Assembly (NCBI GenBank): GCA_016720465.1
Contig: JADKKO010000004.1
Location: 248,001-312,000, forward strand
Direction of reading: 5' to 3'
Source of the DNA: Holophagaceae bacterium
GTDB lineage: Bacteria; Acidobacteriota; Holophagae; Holophagales; Holophagaceae
DNA length: 64,000 bases
Below, in pieces: positions 1-9,277 of this stretch. Position numbers and translations under genes: made by a program. The notes under the pieces were generated by a model. That model saw nothing but the letters and a program-made list of their open reading frames with translations, had not been told where the DNA came from and searched no databases. How positions within the stretch are numbered: position 1 is the stretch's first letter; each line of letters starts with the position of its first letter.

Positions 1-202
1 GTTCCGCCACGTATTCCCGCACGCTCCGGTAGAGGTTCAGGGTATTGAGGGACGGGTTCGCCACCACGAAGACCGAGCCTCCGCGTCCTCCATCCCCCCC
101 GTCGGGGCCGCCCTTCTCCGCGAATTTCTCCCGTCTGAAGTGCGTGGACCCCGCCCCGCCGTGGCCGGCTTCAACCTTGAGCTGGACTTGATCTAGAAAC
201 AT
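1..202 (-). CDS. obg: Obg family GTPase, N-terminal part (cut by window edge)
   Basis: About 67 N-terminal residues are visible, beginning [18 protein letters not shown] and running off the window at base 1. They form the start of the glycine-rich Obg fold, with [18 protein letters not shown] typical of ObgE/CgtA. In the family this domain precedes a GTPase domain that acts in 50S ribosome assembly and stress control; that domain lies outside the window. Obg genes commonly follow rplU and rpmA, as here. No clear Shine-Dalgarno sequence precedes the ATG, and a strong intrinsic terminator ends about 20 bases upstream, so expression probably needs read-through or a promoter of its own. Confidence 0.93.
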   Translation of the reverse strand, partial: MFLDQVQLKVEAGHGGAGSTHFRREKFAEKGGPDGGDGGRGGSVFVVANPSLNTLNLYRSVREYVAE

Positions 203-221
203 GGCGCCAGTCTTTGAAAAG

Positions 222-258
222 CGAAAAAATGCGCGCGATCAAGAACTTGATCGCGCGC
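222..258 (-). terminator. Intrinsic terminator between rpmA and obg
   Basis: Bases 231-243 and 246-258 form a perfect 13-bp inverted repeat (GCGCGCGATCAAG / CTTGATCGCGCGC) with a two-base centre. Read on the minus strand it is followed by a run of six T (bases 229-224). This is a textbook rho-independent terminator after rplU-rpmA. It lies directly in front of the obg start codon at 202. Confidence 0.9.
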
Positions 259-306
259 TGAGGATTTGATCACTGGACCGCGGAGGGCGGCTCCGGCTTC
301 GTGGCC

Positions 307-330
307 ATCAATCCGTCAATCCATCAATCC
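307..330. repeat. Three tandem octamers at the rpmA 3' end
   Basis: ATCAATCC, GTCAATCC and ATCAATCC follow each other directly. The array touches the rpmA stop codon at 324-326. Confidence 0.75.
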
Positions 331-584
331 TCGATGGGATCCACATGGATGAAACGGCCGTGCTGGCCGCGGTCCTGGAAGCGGACTTTGCCTTCGATGG
401 TGGCGAAGATCGTGTGGTCCACGCCGATGCCCACCCCTTTGCCGGGATGGAACTGGGTGCCGCGCTGGCGCACGATGATGGCGCCCGCGGTGGCGAGCTG
501 GCCGCCGAAGAGCTTGGTGCCGAGGCGCTGGGAATGGGAATCACGGCCGTTGCGGGAAGAGCCGACGCCTTTTTTATGTGCCAT
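324..584 (-). CDS. rpmA: 50S ribosomal protein L27
   Basis: An 86-residue protein beginning [20 protein letters not shown] with the conserved [13 protein letters not shown] core of bacterial L27. It is a large-subunit protein near the peptidyl-transferase centre. Length and the lysine/glycine-rich N-terminus match the family; there is no cleavable N-terminal extension of the Firmicutes type. It follows rplU on the same strand and is separated from it by a tandem heptamer array. A terminator follows downstream. Confidence 0.97.
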   Translation of the reverse strand: MAHKKGVGSSRNGRDSHSQRLGTKLFGGQLATAGAIIVRQRGTQFHPGKGVGIGVDHTIFATIEGKVRFQDRGQHGRFIHVDPIED

Positions 585-610
585 GGAAATACCTCGTGAT
601 CAATCTGCGG

Positions 611-650
611 GACTTGAGACTTAGGACTTGAGACTTGAGACTTGAGACTT
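611..650. repeat. Tandem heptamer array (GACTTGA) between rplU and rpmA
   Basis: Five full heptamers and a partial sixth: GACTTGA, GACTTAG, GACTTGA, GACTTGA, GACTTGA, GACTT. The array ends one base before the rplU stop codon (651-653) and occupies much of the 66-bp spacer. Confidence 0.9.
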
Positions 651-962
651 TTAGGCCTTGATGCCCTTGATGCGGACTTCGGTGAAGCCCTGGCGGTGGC
701 CCTGGGTGCGCTGGTAGGTGGTGGTGCGCTTCTTCTTGAAGATGATCACCTTCTTGGCGCGGTCATGGCGGATCACCTCGGCCTCGACGGTGGCGCCCTT
801 TACGGTGGGCTGGCCCACGGTGATCGAATCGCCCATCGCCACCAGCAGGACCTTGTCGAAGCTGACGGCCTGCTTGGGTTCCTTCTCCAGCAATTCCACG
901 CGGAGGACATCGCCCTCGGCCACGCGGTATTGCTTGCCACCGGTCTGGATGACTGCGTACAT
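651..962 (-). CDS. rplU: 50S ribosomal protein L21
   Basis: A 103-residue protein beginning MYAVIQTGGKQYRVAEGD and ending in the basic KKKRTTTYQRTQGHRQGFTEVRIKGI segment, both diagnostic of L21. It binds 23S rRNA in the 50S subunit. A GAGG motif precedes the ATG on the minus strand. It is the first gene of rplU-rpmA(-obg) and is divergent from the UbiD-family gene at 1137, so both promoters should lie in 963-1136; I see no strong promoter hexamers there. Confidence 0.97.
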   Translation of the reverse strand: MYAVIQTGGKQYRVAEGDVLRVELLEKEPKQAVSFDKVLLVAMGDSITVGQPTVKGATVEAEVIRHDRAKKVIIFKKKRTTTYQRTQGHRQGFTEVRIKGIKA

Positions 963-1136
963 GAAAACCTCGAAATATGACTGGCTTGCGGGCGGCGATC
1001 CGTCGGATGCACTTGTTGAGCCCGGTACCTAGCAGGTCAACCAGAATGCCAAAGAATGGCTGATGGGGCAAGGGAAAATCTGGTTCGCCACACCCGATTG
1101 GGTTGCTTGGAACCGCCCAGATGGGATGATGGCCCC

Positions 1137-2606
1137 ATGGCAAACGACTTCCAGAACTTTCTCCAGCAGCTCGAAGCCAGGGGGGAATTGCAGCGGATCG
1201 CAGTGGAAGTGGATCCCTACCTCGAGATGGGCGCCATCGCCGACCGCGTTTCAAAGCAACCCGGCGGCGGCAAGGCGCTGCTCTTCGAGAACCCCAAGGG
1301 CCATGCCATGCCCGTGGTGATGAATGCGTACGGCTCCACCATGCGCATGGCCGTGGCCCTCGGAGTCGAAAAGGAGGCCCGCGGCCTGGACGCCATCGCG
1401 GACCGGATTGAAAAACTGATCCAGGAGGCCATGCCCAAGCCGGGGCTCGGGTTTTTCGACAAGCTTGCGAAGCTCCCCATGCTCGCCGAAGTGGGCAATT
1501 GGATGCCGAAGACCGTCCGCAAGGGAATCTGCCAGGAAATCGTCTGGCAGGGAGCAGAGGTGCAGCTTTCCAAGCTACCCGTGCTCACCACCTGGCCTGA
1601 AGACGGCGGCCCTTTCATCACCCTGGGCTTGAGCCACACCCGCAACAAGGAGACGGGCCATCGCAACATGGGCCTCTACCGCCTGCAGGTGTTCGATGAC
1701 CGGACCCTGGGCTTCCACACCCAGCTTCATCACGATGGCGCCCGGAACCGCCACGGGTACGACGACACGGAAAAAATGCCGGTGGCCGTGAGCTTCGGCG
1801 GCGACCCGAACCTGACCTACTGCGCCACCGCGCCCTTGCCGCCTTTCCTCTCCGAGCTGATGTTCGCGGGGTTTCTGCGGGGAAGCGGCATCGAGATGGT
1901 GAAGTGCATCACCAATGATCTGGAAGTCCCTGCGGATTCCGAGATCGTCATCGAAGGTTACGTGAATCCCCGCGAACTGCGCAACGAAGGCCCTTTTGGC
2001 GACCACACGGGCTACTACTCCCTGGCGGACGATTATCCCGTGCTGCACGTGGAAGCCATCACCATGCGCAGGAACGCCGTCTACCCCGCCACGATTGTGG
2101 GCCGCCCGCCCCAGGAAGACGCCTACCTGGGATTGGCCACCGAGCGCATCTTCCTGCCTCTGCTGCGCATGGTCCTGCCCGAGATCCGCGATATGCATCT
2201 GCCTGCTGCCGGCGGCTTCCACAATCTGGTGATCGTCTCGCTGAAAAAGGAGTATCCCGGCCACGCGCAAAAGGTCATGAGCGCCATCTGGGGCACGGGC
2301 CAGATCATGTTCAGCAAGTGCGTGGTGGTGGTGGACGAGGACATCGACCCCCACGATATGAATGAAATCCTGTTCCGCATCACCAGCAACGTGGATCCCC
2401 GCCGGGACCTGCTCTTCACCGAGGGGCCGCTGGATGTGCTGGACCATTCCTCGGACCGCTTCGCCTTCGGCAGCAAGGTGGGCATCGATGCCACGCGCAA
2501 GAACAAATCCTTCGATGACTTCAAACGCGAATGGCCGAAAGATCTGGTTTTCCCCGCCGAAATCTTGGAGAAGATCACCGCGCGCTGGAAAGACTACGGG
2601 CTATGA
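1137..2606 (+). CDS. UbiD-family prenylated-FMN-dependent decarboxylase
   Basis: 489 residues from MANDFQNFLQQLEARGEL; the open frame extends upstream to 1056 but the family begins near this ATG. The motif NEGPFGDHTGYYS and the surrounding E/R-rich core are typical of UbiD. Known members remove the carboxylate of polyprenyl-hydroxybenzoate (ubiquinone) or of the 1,4-dihydroxy-6-naphthoate-derived intermediates of the futalosine menaquinone route, using prFMN made by UbiX. In an anaerobic acidobacterium menaquinone synthesis is the likelier role, which is inference. No UbiX gene is in the window. A terminator begins two bases after the stop codon. Confidence 0.9.
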   Translation: MANDFQNFLQQLEARGELQRIAVEVDPYLEMGAIADRVSKQPGGGKALLFENPKGHAMPVVMNAYGSTMRMAVALGVEKEARGLDAIADRIEKLIQEAMPKPGLGFFDKLAKLPMLAEVGNWMPKTVRKGICQEIVWQGAEVQLSKLPVLTTWPEDGGPFITLGLSHTRNKETGHRNMGLYRLQVFDDRTLGFHTQLHHDGARNRHGYDDTEKMPVAVSFGGDPNLTYCATAPLPPFLSELMFAGFLRGSGIEMVKCITNDLEVPADSEIVIEGYVNPRELRNEGPFGDHTGYYSLADDYPVLHVEAITMRRNAVYPATIVGRPPQEDAYLGLATERIFLPLLRMVLPEIRDMHLPAAGGFHNLVIVSLKKEYPGHAQKVMSAIWGTGQIMFSKCVVVVDEDIDPHDMNEILFRITSNVDPRRDLLFTEGPLDVLDHSSDRFAFGSKVGIDATRKNKSFDDFKREWPKDLVFPAEILEKITARWKDYGL

Positions 2607-2607
2607 G

Positions 2608-2631
2608 AAAAGGCCCCTTGCGGGGCCTTTT
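2608..2631. terminator. Bidirectional terminator after ubiD-family gene
   Basis: AAAAGGCCCC and GGGGCCTTTT are perfect 10-bp arms around a TTGC loop. The A/T ends give a T run on both strands, so it can stop transcription of the decarboxylase and of the convergent barrel gene ending at 2648. Confidence 0.9.
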
Positions 2632-2647
2632 GCTGGTGCCACCTGGA

Positions 2648-3250
2648 TCAGAAGCGGTACAAGGCCGCCACCTGCACGGCGCCGGCGGTCCGGTCCTCGT
2701 TTCCCTGCTGGAATTTCGTGGCCACGTACCGGGCTTCCACGCCAAAGGTGGGATTGAAGTTGAATCCCATCCCGGCGGCCGCGCCCGCCTTGCTGCTGGT
2801 GCTGGTGGAGCGCTCGCTCACGGTGGTGCCAGCAACCTGCACGGCGAAGTCGTACTCGGCCTTCCATCGGTGCCAGGCGAGGCCGGCGGTGAGGTAGAAG
2901 CCGCCTTCCTTTCCCCCGAAATCGTAAATGTAATCAAGGCCGAGGGAGGCGTCGCTGACTTTGGACTTTCCTGAAGCAGAGCTGCCAAAGCCGATATCCG
3001 CGAAGGCGCTGTTCTCCGGGTAGACCACGTAGTCCAAGCGGGGCCGCAGCCGATGGCCGTCCCCGAAATCGATGGTCATGTGGGCGCCGCCCCCGAAGCC
3101 TACTTTGCTGTCGGCGGCCTCCTTCAAGTCCCCCATGGGGACGTTCCCGTGGATCTGGAGGCCATAGCGCACCTCCTGGGCCCGGAGCGCCGAGGCGGCG
3201 CCAGAAAGGGCCAACAAACCGCAAAATATCCGCATGGAAGAGGGCGTCAT
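2648..3250 (-). CDS. Small outer-membrane beta-barrel protein
   Basis: 200 residues. The start at 3250 is chosen because GGAG lies five bases upstream; an internal ATG at 3235 is the alternative. A signal peptide (MRIFCGLLALSGAASALRAQ) is followed by alternating amphipathic strands and a C-terminal phenylalanine (AALYRF), as in OmpA/OmpW-like porin-fold proteins. Phrases such as GGGAHMTIDFGDGHRLRPRLDY and AAAGMGFNFNPTFGVEARYV support an eight-stranded-type barrel. Substrate and role are unknown. It is monocistronic between the bidirectional terminator and the rplS terminator. Confidence 0.75.
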   Translation of the reverse strand: MTPSSMRIFCGLLALSGAASALRAQEVRYGLQIHGNVPMGDLKEAADSKVGFGGGAHMTIDFGDGHRLRPRLDYVVYPENSAFADIGFGSSASGKSKVSDASLGLDYIYDFGGKEGGFYLTAGLAWHRWKAEYDFAVQVAGTTVSERSTSTSSKAGAAAGMGFNFNPTFGVEARYVATKFQQGNEDRTAGAVQVAALYRF

Positions 3251-3325
3251 GGCTGCTCCAAAGATCAAGGCCGCATCAGACGGCCGTTCTCTAAGGAATG
3301 GCCGAAATCCAGCAAGAGTTCAAAT

Positions 3326-3352
3326 AAAAAACGCCCCGCAGGGCGGGGCGTT
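3326..3352 (-). terminator. Intrinsic terminator after rplS
   Basis: Arms AACGCCCCGC (3330-3339) and GCGGGGCGTT (3343-3352) pair around AGG. On the minus strand a run of T follows (bases 3331-3326). It ends the yacG-exoD-trmD-rplS unit. Confidence 0.9.
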
Positions 3353-3372
3353 CAGCGCAGAAGAGAAATTGC

Positions 3373-3729
3373 CTAGATGGCCGCGTGGTGCTGGCGCTCC
3401 TTGAGGCGCCCGGCCTTGCCGAGCTTGGCGCGCAGGAAGTAGAGCTTGGCGCGGCGGACTTTGCCGCTGCGGACCACTTCGAGCTTGTCGACGGTGGGGC
3501 TGTTCAACGGGAAGACGCGCTCGACGCCCACTCCGCCGGAGATCTTTCGCACCGTGAAGCTGGTGCGCATGCCGCCGCCTTTGATCCCGATGACGAGTCC
3601 CTGGAAGATCTGGATGCGCTCTTTCTCGCCTTCCTTCACCTTCACGTGGACCTTCACCGTATCGCCCGGGGCGATCTTCGGGAGGTCTTTCCGGACCAAG
3701 CCTGCTTCGAGTTTGTCGATGATGTTCAT
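3373..3729 (-). CDS. rplS: 50S ribosomal protein L19
   Basis: 118 residues from [23 protein letters not shown]; the frame is open further upstream but this ATG, preceded by GGAG, matches the family start. The core [23 protein letters not shown] and the ending [20 protein letters not shown] are diagnostic. L19 sits at the 30S-50S interface. It is 117 bases downstream of trmD, the usual neighbour, and is followed by a terminator. Confidence 0.96.
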   Translation of the reverse strand: MNIIDKLEAGLVRKDLPKIAPGDTVKVHVKVKEGEKERIQIFQGLVIGIKGGGMRTSFTVRKISGGVGVERVFPLNSPTVDKLEVVRSGKVRRAKLYFLRAKLGKAGRLKERQHHAAI

Positions 3730-3845
3730 GGATGCTCCAAAGGGCTCAGCGGTCCAGTTCCTTCTTGGAATCAGCGGACATGAGACACGAAAGCTCCGCG
3801 TTGCGGAGTCCACCAGTGTATCGAAACCCATGGGGAATGAAAGCC

Positions 3846-4637
3846 CTAATTGGTCCAATTCCCCTTCCAACCCTTGGGTTTGGGCTGGTCCCAGGTTTCG
3901 GGATGCTCCACTTGCCACGCGCACCACTGCTCTGCCCGGCCCAGGTGTCCCAAGCGTTCCGCGATGTAATGGCTCCAAAGGTCCGGCCTCAGCGCCTTGG
4001 TCCGCGCCATGGCTTCGCGCAAGCGCCAAAGGCGGATGGCTTCGTGGTTGCCGCCCTGCAGGATTGCCGGGACCTCCCGCCCCTCGAATTCCGCGGGCCG
4101 CGTGAAATGCGGGTGGTCCAGAAGGCCCTGGGCGAAGCTGTCTTCCGAGGCGGATCCATCGTTTCCCAGGACTCCAGGCAGCCAGCGGCAGACGGCATCA
4201 ATGAGGAACAGCGCGGGGAGTTCGCCGCCGCTGAGCACCGCTTCCCCGATGCGCAGTTCCTCATCCACGTAGAGGTCCACCGCCCGTTGATCCAAGCCTT
4301 CAAACCGGGTGCACACCAGGATCAATTGATCGAATCGGGTCAATTCGAGCACCTTCGAATGGTCCAGGGACGGCGCCGCCGGGCTGAAGTGGATGACCCG
4401 GCTCGAAGCCCGGCGCGGCACCGAGGCGAGGGTGTCCCGCAGCACGTCCGGGCGAAGCACCATCCCCGGCCCGCCCCCGAAAGGCGCTGAATCCACGTGC
4501 CCGAAGGTGTTGCCGGAATAGGGCCGATAGCTATGGGTATGCAGCTCATGGCCCAGGTCCCGGAAGGCCCGGCCCGTCACCCCGAGCCGGGCCAATTCGA
4601 AACATTCAGGGAGGAGGGTGAGGGCGTCGATGAGCAT
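3846..4637 (-). CDS. trmD: tRNA (guanine-37-N1)-methyltransferase
   Basis: 263 residues from [19 protein letters not shown]. It shows the SPOUT-fold signatures of Trm[16 protein letters not shown] near residue 55 and the knotted SAM site [27 protein letters not shown]. The enzyme methylates G37 of tRNAs to prevent frameshifting. The start codon overlaps the exoD stop by one base (TGATG), implying coupling. In many bacteria trmD follows rpsP and rimM; here yacG and exoD take that place. Confidence 0.95.
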   Translation of the reverse strand: MLIDALTLLPECFELARLGVTGRAFRDLGHELHTHSYRPYSGNTFGHVDSAPFGGGPGMVLRPDVLRDTLASVPRRASSRVIHFSPAAPSLDHSKVLELTRFDQLILVCTRFEGLDQRAVDLYVDEELRIGEAVLSGGELPALFLIDAVCRWLPGVLGNDGSASEDSFAQGLLDHPHFTRPAEFEGREVPAILQGGNHEAIRLWRLREAMARTKALRPDLWSHYIAERLGHLGRAEQWCAWQVEHPETWDQPKPKGWKGNWTN

Positions 4638-5251
4638 CAGCCAAGCCTGCCCGCGATCCAATGCCAGATGCCCTGGATGGCTTGGATGGCCTCCCGGATG
4701 AAGAAGGCGAAATAGATGGTGGCGAACAGGGAGCCGCCGAGTCCAAGCCACAGCAGGAAGAGCCACTCCTCCACGAGGGCCAACCCGAGCAGCACGAGGC
4801 TGATGGCGGGGAGCACGTTGGCCATGGGCAAGGGCAGCGGCAGGAGGGCCAGGAAGGCTGTCCACGCCACGGCGAGGCCAAGCAGCCTCTGGTTCGGTCG
4901 ACGGCGGGGGGCTGTACGCTTGCCCAAACGGAGCATTCCAGCCTCGACCTTGGCCAGGAACTCCTTGATCCGGCCTCGTCTCATTTCATGCTTCTGGGCC
5001 CATCTCGGCAGCCAGGGGTGGGGCGATCCCCAGGCCATCTGGAGGCCGATGCCCAGGGTCGCGAAAGAGATCCCATTGGCCACCCCCGGGATGAAGGTCA
5101 CCAGGGCCAGCAGGAGCAGCGTGAGGCCATAGACTTGTTCGCCCGCCTGGTCCAGCAATTCGCCGATGGAAACCGTACCGTCTTCCTGGAGAAGGCGATC
5201 CAGGGCCTGGAAGAGGGGGCTGCGGCCGTCCACGGATCCAGTGTGTGTCAT
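4637..5251 (-). CDS. ExoD family membrane protein
   Basis: 204 residues. The segments GLTLLLLALVTFIPGVANGISFATLGIGLQMAWG and the later PLPLPMANVLPAISLVLLGLALVEEW match ExoD (exopolysaccharide synthesis, Sinorhizobium). Four or five hydrophobic segments are visible. The biochemical function of the family is not settled. It overlaps yacG by four bases (ATGA) and trmD by one base, so the three are probably made from one mRNA. Confidence 0.85.
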   Translation of the reverse strand: MTHTGSVDGRSPLFQALDRLLQEDGTVSIGELLDQAGEQVYGLTLLLLALVTFIPGVANGISFATLGIGLQMAWGSPHPWLPRWAQKHEMRRGRIKEFLAKVEAGMLRLGKRTAPRRRPNQRLLGLAVAWTAFLALLPLPLPMANVLPAISLVLLGLALVEEWLFLLWLGLGGSLFATIYFAFFIREAIQAIQGIWHWIAGRLG

Positions 5252-5436
5252 TGCTCCTCTGGATCGGACCAGGATTCGCCATCCTCCAACTCGGGTTTCG
5301 CGGGAACCCGATAACTCTCGGAGCTCCAGGCGCCCAGATCCAGGGTGCGACAGCGTTCAGAGCAGAATGGCTTCCAGGCGTTGCCCTCCCAGGCGGTGGG
5401 TTTCCGGCACAGAGGACAGGGGCGGAGCGTCGTCAT
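5248..5436 (-). CDS. yacG: YacG-type zinc protein (DNA gyrase inhibitor family)
   Basis: 62 residues from MTTLRPCPLCRKPTAW. The four-cysteine pattern CPLC ... FCSERC, then a short acidic tail (LEDGESWSDPEEQ), is that of YacG, a small zinc-finger protein that binds GyrB in E. coli. It is the first gene of the minus-strand unit with exoD. Its start at 5436 is favoured over upstream in-frame codons because it matches the family N-terminus. Confidence 0.9.
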   Translation of the reverse strand: MTTLRPCPLCRKPTAWEGNAWKPFCSERCRTLDLGAWSSESYRVPAKPELEDGESWSDPEEQ

Positions 5437-5566
5437 GGCGTTCAGTTTAGCCGGGACTGAAAAGCCAAAGATTTTTGCCTGATCTGTGATCAAACCTTCG
5501 TCCCTGGTCGGGGTTTTTATGACCACGGATTGATGTCTGAAGGTCGATCGTTGAGTGAACACAAAA

Positions 5567-5621
5567 AATAATTGAACGAAAACAATTTATAAAATATGCA
5601 TCAATTATTGAAGATTTCGTT
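5567..5621. repeat. Nested inverted repeats in AT-rich DNA upstream of dnaK
   Basis: AATAATTGA (5567-5575) and TCAATTATT (5601-5609) are 9-bp inverted copies. AACGAAA (5575-5581) and TTTCGTT (5615-5621) form a second, partly interleaved pair. The block is markedly AT-rich against a GC-rich background and lies directly upstream of the putative -35 box. Confidence 0.5.
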
Positions 5622-5647
5622 GACAATTTTCTTGCTTTTCTTAGACT
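5620..5647 (+). promoter_or_regulatory. Putative sigma-70-type promoter of dnaK
   Basis: TTGACA at 5620-5625 is a perfect -35 hexamer. TAGACT at 5642-5647 is a 4/6 match to -10 with a 16-base spacer. The dnaK ATG is 52 bases further on, with AAAAGGAG as ribosome binding site. A CGGGTGC/GCACCCG inverted repeat (5656-5671) lies between promoter and ribosome binding site. No CIRCE element is visible here. Confidence 0.55.
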
Positions 5648-5698
5648 GGTTGCTACGGGTGCTGGCACCCGCCGTCCAATCATCCAAAAGGAGAACCC

Positions 5699-7579
<1,881 letters not shown>

Positions 7580-7668
7580 GCGCAGTTGCGTCTTCTGCCG
7601 ACCCTCCGCCGGCGCGATGGAGGATGCTCCGAGGCGGGCCGGAGAACAGCTTCACCGATGAATCCAGA

Positions 7669-7697
7669 AGAGGCCGGAGCCCATCCGGCCTCTCTCT
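7669..7697 (+). terminator. Intrinsic terminator after dnaK
   Basis: AGAGGCCGGA (7669-7678) pairs perfectly with TCCGGCCTCT (7684-7693) around GCCCA and is followed by the pyrimidine tract CTCTTT. It suggests dnaK and dnaJ-hspR are separate transcripts. Confidence 0.8.
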
Positions 7698-7711
7698 TTG
7701 GACACCTATAA

Positions 7712-7732
7712 CCTGAGTGCCCAACACGCAAA
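7712..7732 (+). promoter_or_regulatory. HAIR-like site (candidate HspR operator) before dnaJ
   Basis: CCTGAGT-N7-ACGCAAA matches the HspR operator consensus CTTGAGT-N7-ACTCAAG at 11 of 14 half-site positions with the exact seven-base spacer. TATAAC at 7707-7712 could be a -10 box, so the site would cover the start region of the dnaJ-hspR promoter. The consensus is from Streptomyces; the match was found by eye. Confidence 0.5.
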
Positions 7733-7750
7733 TCATGCTAGCGTGAAGCC

Positions 7751-8821
7751 ATGGCCCATCCCGATTACTATGCGCTGCTTGGGATTTCCAAGAATGCCTC
7801 GACCGAGGAGATCAAGAAGGCGTATCGGAAGCTCGCGCGGAAATTCCACCCGGATCTGAATCCCAACAACCAGGAGGCCGAGGCCAAGTTCAAGGACTTG
7901 ACCGCGGCCAACGACGTGTTGTCCGATCCCGAAAAGCGCCGCAATTACGATCAGTTCGGGGATCCGAGCGGGATGCCTTCCGGCGCGGGTTTCAGCCCGG
8001 GGGCCGGGTCCCAATCCTTTGATTTCGGGAACATGTTCGGCGATCTGTTCGGAGGCGGGGACCGCCGCCAGCCAGGCCCCATGAAGGGCGAAAGCCTTTC
8101 GCACACCGTGCGCATTCCCTTCAAGGATGCCTTCGCCGGCACCAAGGTCAGCTTGAATCTCCATCGTACGGAGACCTGCAAAACCTGCCACGGCAGCGGC
8201 GAGAGCGGCGGCTCGAAAAGCACCTGCCCGGCCTGCGGCGGCCGGGGACACTTCGAACAGGGTTCAGGTTTTTTCAAGACCCGCCAAGCCTGTCCGGAAT
8301 GCGGCGGCACCGGTAAAAAGGCGCCAGCCTGCCCCGCCTGCGAAGGCCGGGGCCGCAATCCGAAGCATGAATCGGTGACCGTGGCCATCCCGGCGGGTGT
8401 AGAAGACGGGACCCGCCTGCGGGTGAAAGGAAAAGGGGAGGCGGGCCGGCGAGGAGGCGGCCCCGGCGACTTCTTCCTGGAAGTGCAGGTGGATTCCGAT
8501 CCCCATTTCGAACGGCGCGGCGCCAACCTGTACTTGCGCCTGCCCATCAGCTTCAGCGAAGCGGCCCTGGGAGCCAAGGTGGAGATCCCCACGCCTGAAT
8601 CCACCGCCACGATCAAAGTCCCGCCGGGCACCCAGAGCGGCGGGAAGCTGCGGCTCAAGGGCCGCGGGATGCCCATCCCCAACAGCGACCAGCGCGGCGA
8701 CCTCATCGCGGAAATCCAGGTGGTCACGCCGGACATCCATGATGAGCGCAGCAAGGAACTGCTCCGGGAGCTGGGCGAAATCAACGATGGCGCGATCCGC
8801 GCAAAGCCCTGGAGAACCTGA
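7751..8821 (+). CDS. dnaJ: Chaperone protein DnaJ (Hsp40)
   Basis: 356 residues. The J domain (about 1-70) has [12 protein letters not shown] and the HPD tripeptide. A Gly/Phe-rich linker follows. The zinc region has four CxxCxGxG-type repeats ([32 protein letters not shown]), and two C-terminal substrate-binding lobes include GDFFLEVQV and [12 protein letters not shown]. It stimulates DnaK ATPase. Its stop codon overlaps the hspR start by one base (TGATG), so the regulator is made together with the chaperone. Confidence 0.97.
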   Translation: MAHPDYYALLGISKNASTEEIKKAYRKLARKFHPDLNPNNQEAEAKFKDLTAANDVLSDPEKRRNYDQFGDPSGMPSGAGFSPGAGSQSFDFGNMFGDLFGGGDRRQPGPMKGESLSHTVRIPFKDAFAGTKVSLNLHRTETCKTCHGSGESGGSKSTCPACGGRGHFEQGSGFFKTRQACPECGGTGKKAPACPACEGRGRNPKHESVTVAIPAGVEDGTRLRVKGKGEAGRRGGGPGDFFLEVQVDSDPHFERRGANLYLRLPISFSEAALGAKVEIPTPESTATIKVPPGTQSGGKLRLKGRGMPIPNSDQRGDLIAEIQVVTPDIHDERSKELLRELGEINDGAIRAKPWRT

Positions 8822-9213
8822 TGCGCCGTGATCCGAAGCAAGGCGTGTACATGATCGGCGTCGTCGCCGCGCGCTACAACATCCATCCCCAGACCCTGCG
8901 GCTCTACGAGCGGGAGGGACTGCTCCGTCCGAGCCGGACGGAAGGCAAGACCCGGCTCTACAGCGATGAGAACCTGGAGCGGCTGGAATTCATCCTGAGC
9001 CTGGTCCGCGACCTGGGCGTGAACCTCGCAGGCGTGGAGGTGGTGCTCGACCTGCGGAGCCGCATGCAGCAGATGCAGGATGAAATGAGCGGCGCCCTTG
9101 AATCCATGAAGCAGCGGATGCGCGAAGCCGGACTCGATCCCGGCGAATTCCGGGCGCCGTCTAAATCCACTGGGCTGGTCAAGCTGTCGCACCAGGGGCT
9201 CGTCAAGCGCTGA
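8821..9213 (+). CDS. hspR: MerR-type heat-shock repressor HspR
   Basis: 130 residues. A MerR helix-turn-helix near the N-terminus reads VVAARYNIHPQTLRLYEREGLLRPSRTEGKTRLYSDENLERL, and a coiled region (LDLRSRMQQMQDEMSGALESMKQRM) follows. Known HspR proteins repress chaperone operons, bind HAIR operators and use DnaK as co-repressor. The overlap with dnaJ, a HAIR-like site upstream of dnaJ, and dnaK next door all fit this role. Generic MerR function is the alternative, but the context makes HspR likely. Confidence 0.88.
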   Translation: MRRDPKQGVYMIGVVAARYNIHPQTLRLYEREGLLRPSRTEGKTRLYSDENLERLEFILSLVRDLGVNLAGVEVVLDLRSRMQQMQDEMSGALESMKQRMREAGLDPGEFRAPSKSTGLVKLSHQGLVKR

Positions 9214-9277
9214 CAATCGCCGATCGAAATTTGCGACGCTCATCTTGTATGCTGGAATCTCCCCGTCAGGAATCCCT

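Noticed and set aside
1056..1136. Extended N-terminus for the UbiD-family protein
   Set aside because: The added 27 residues do not resemble the family and the ATG at 1137 matches the usual start.
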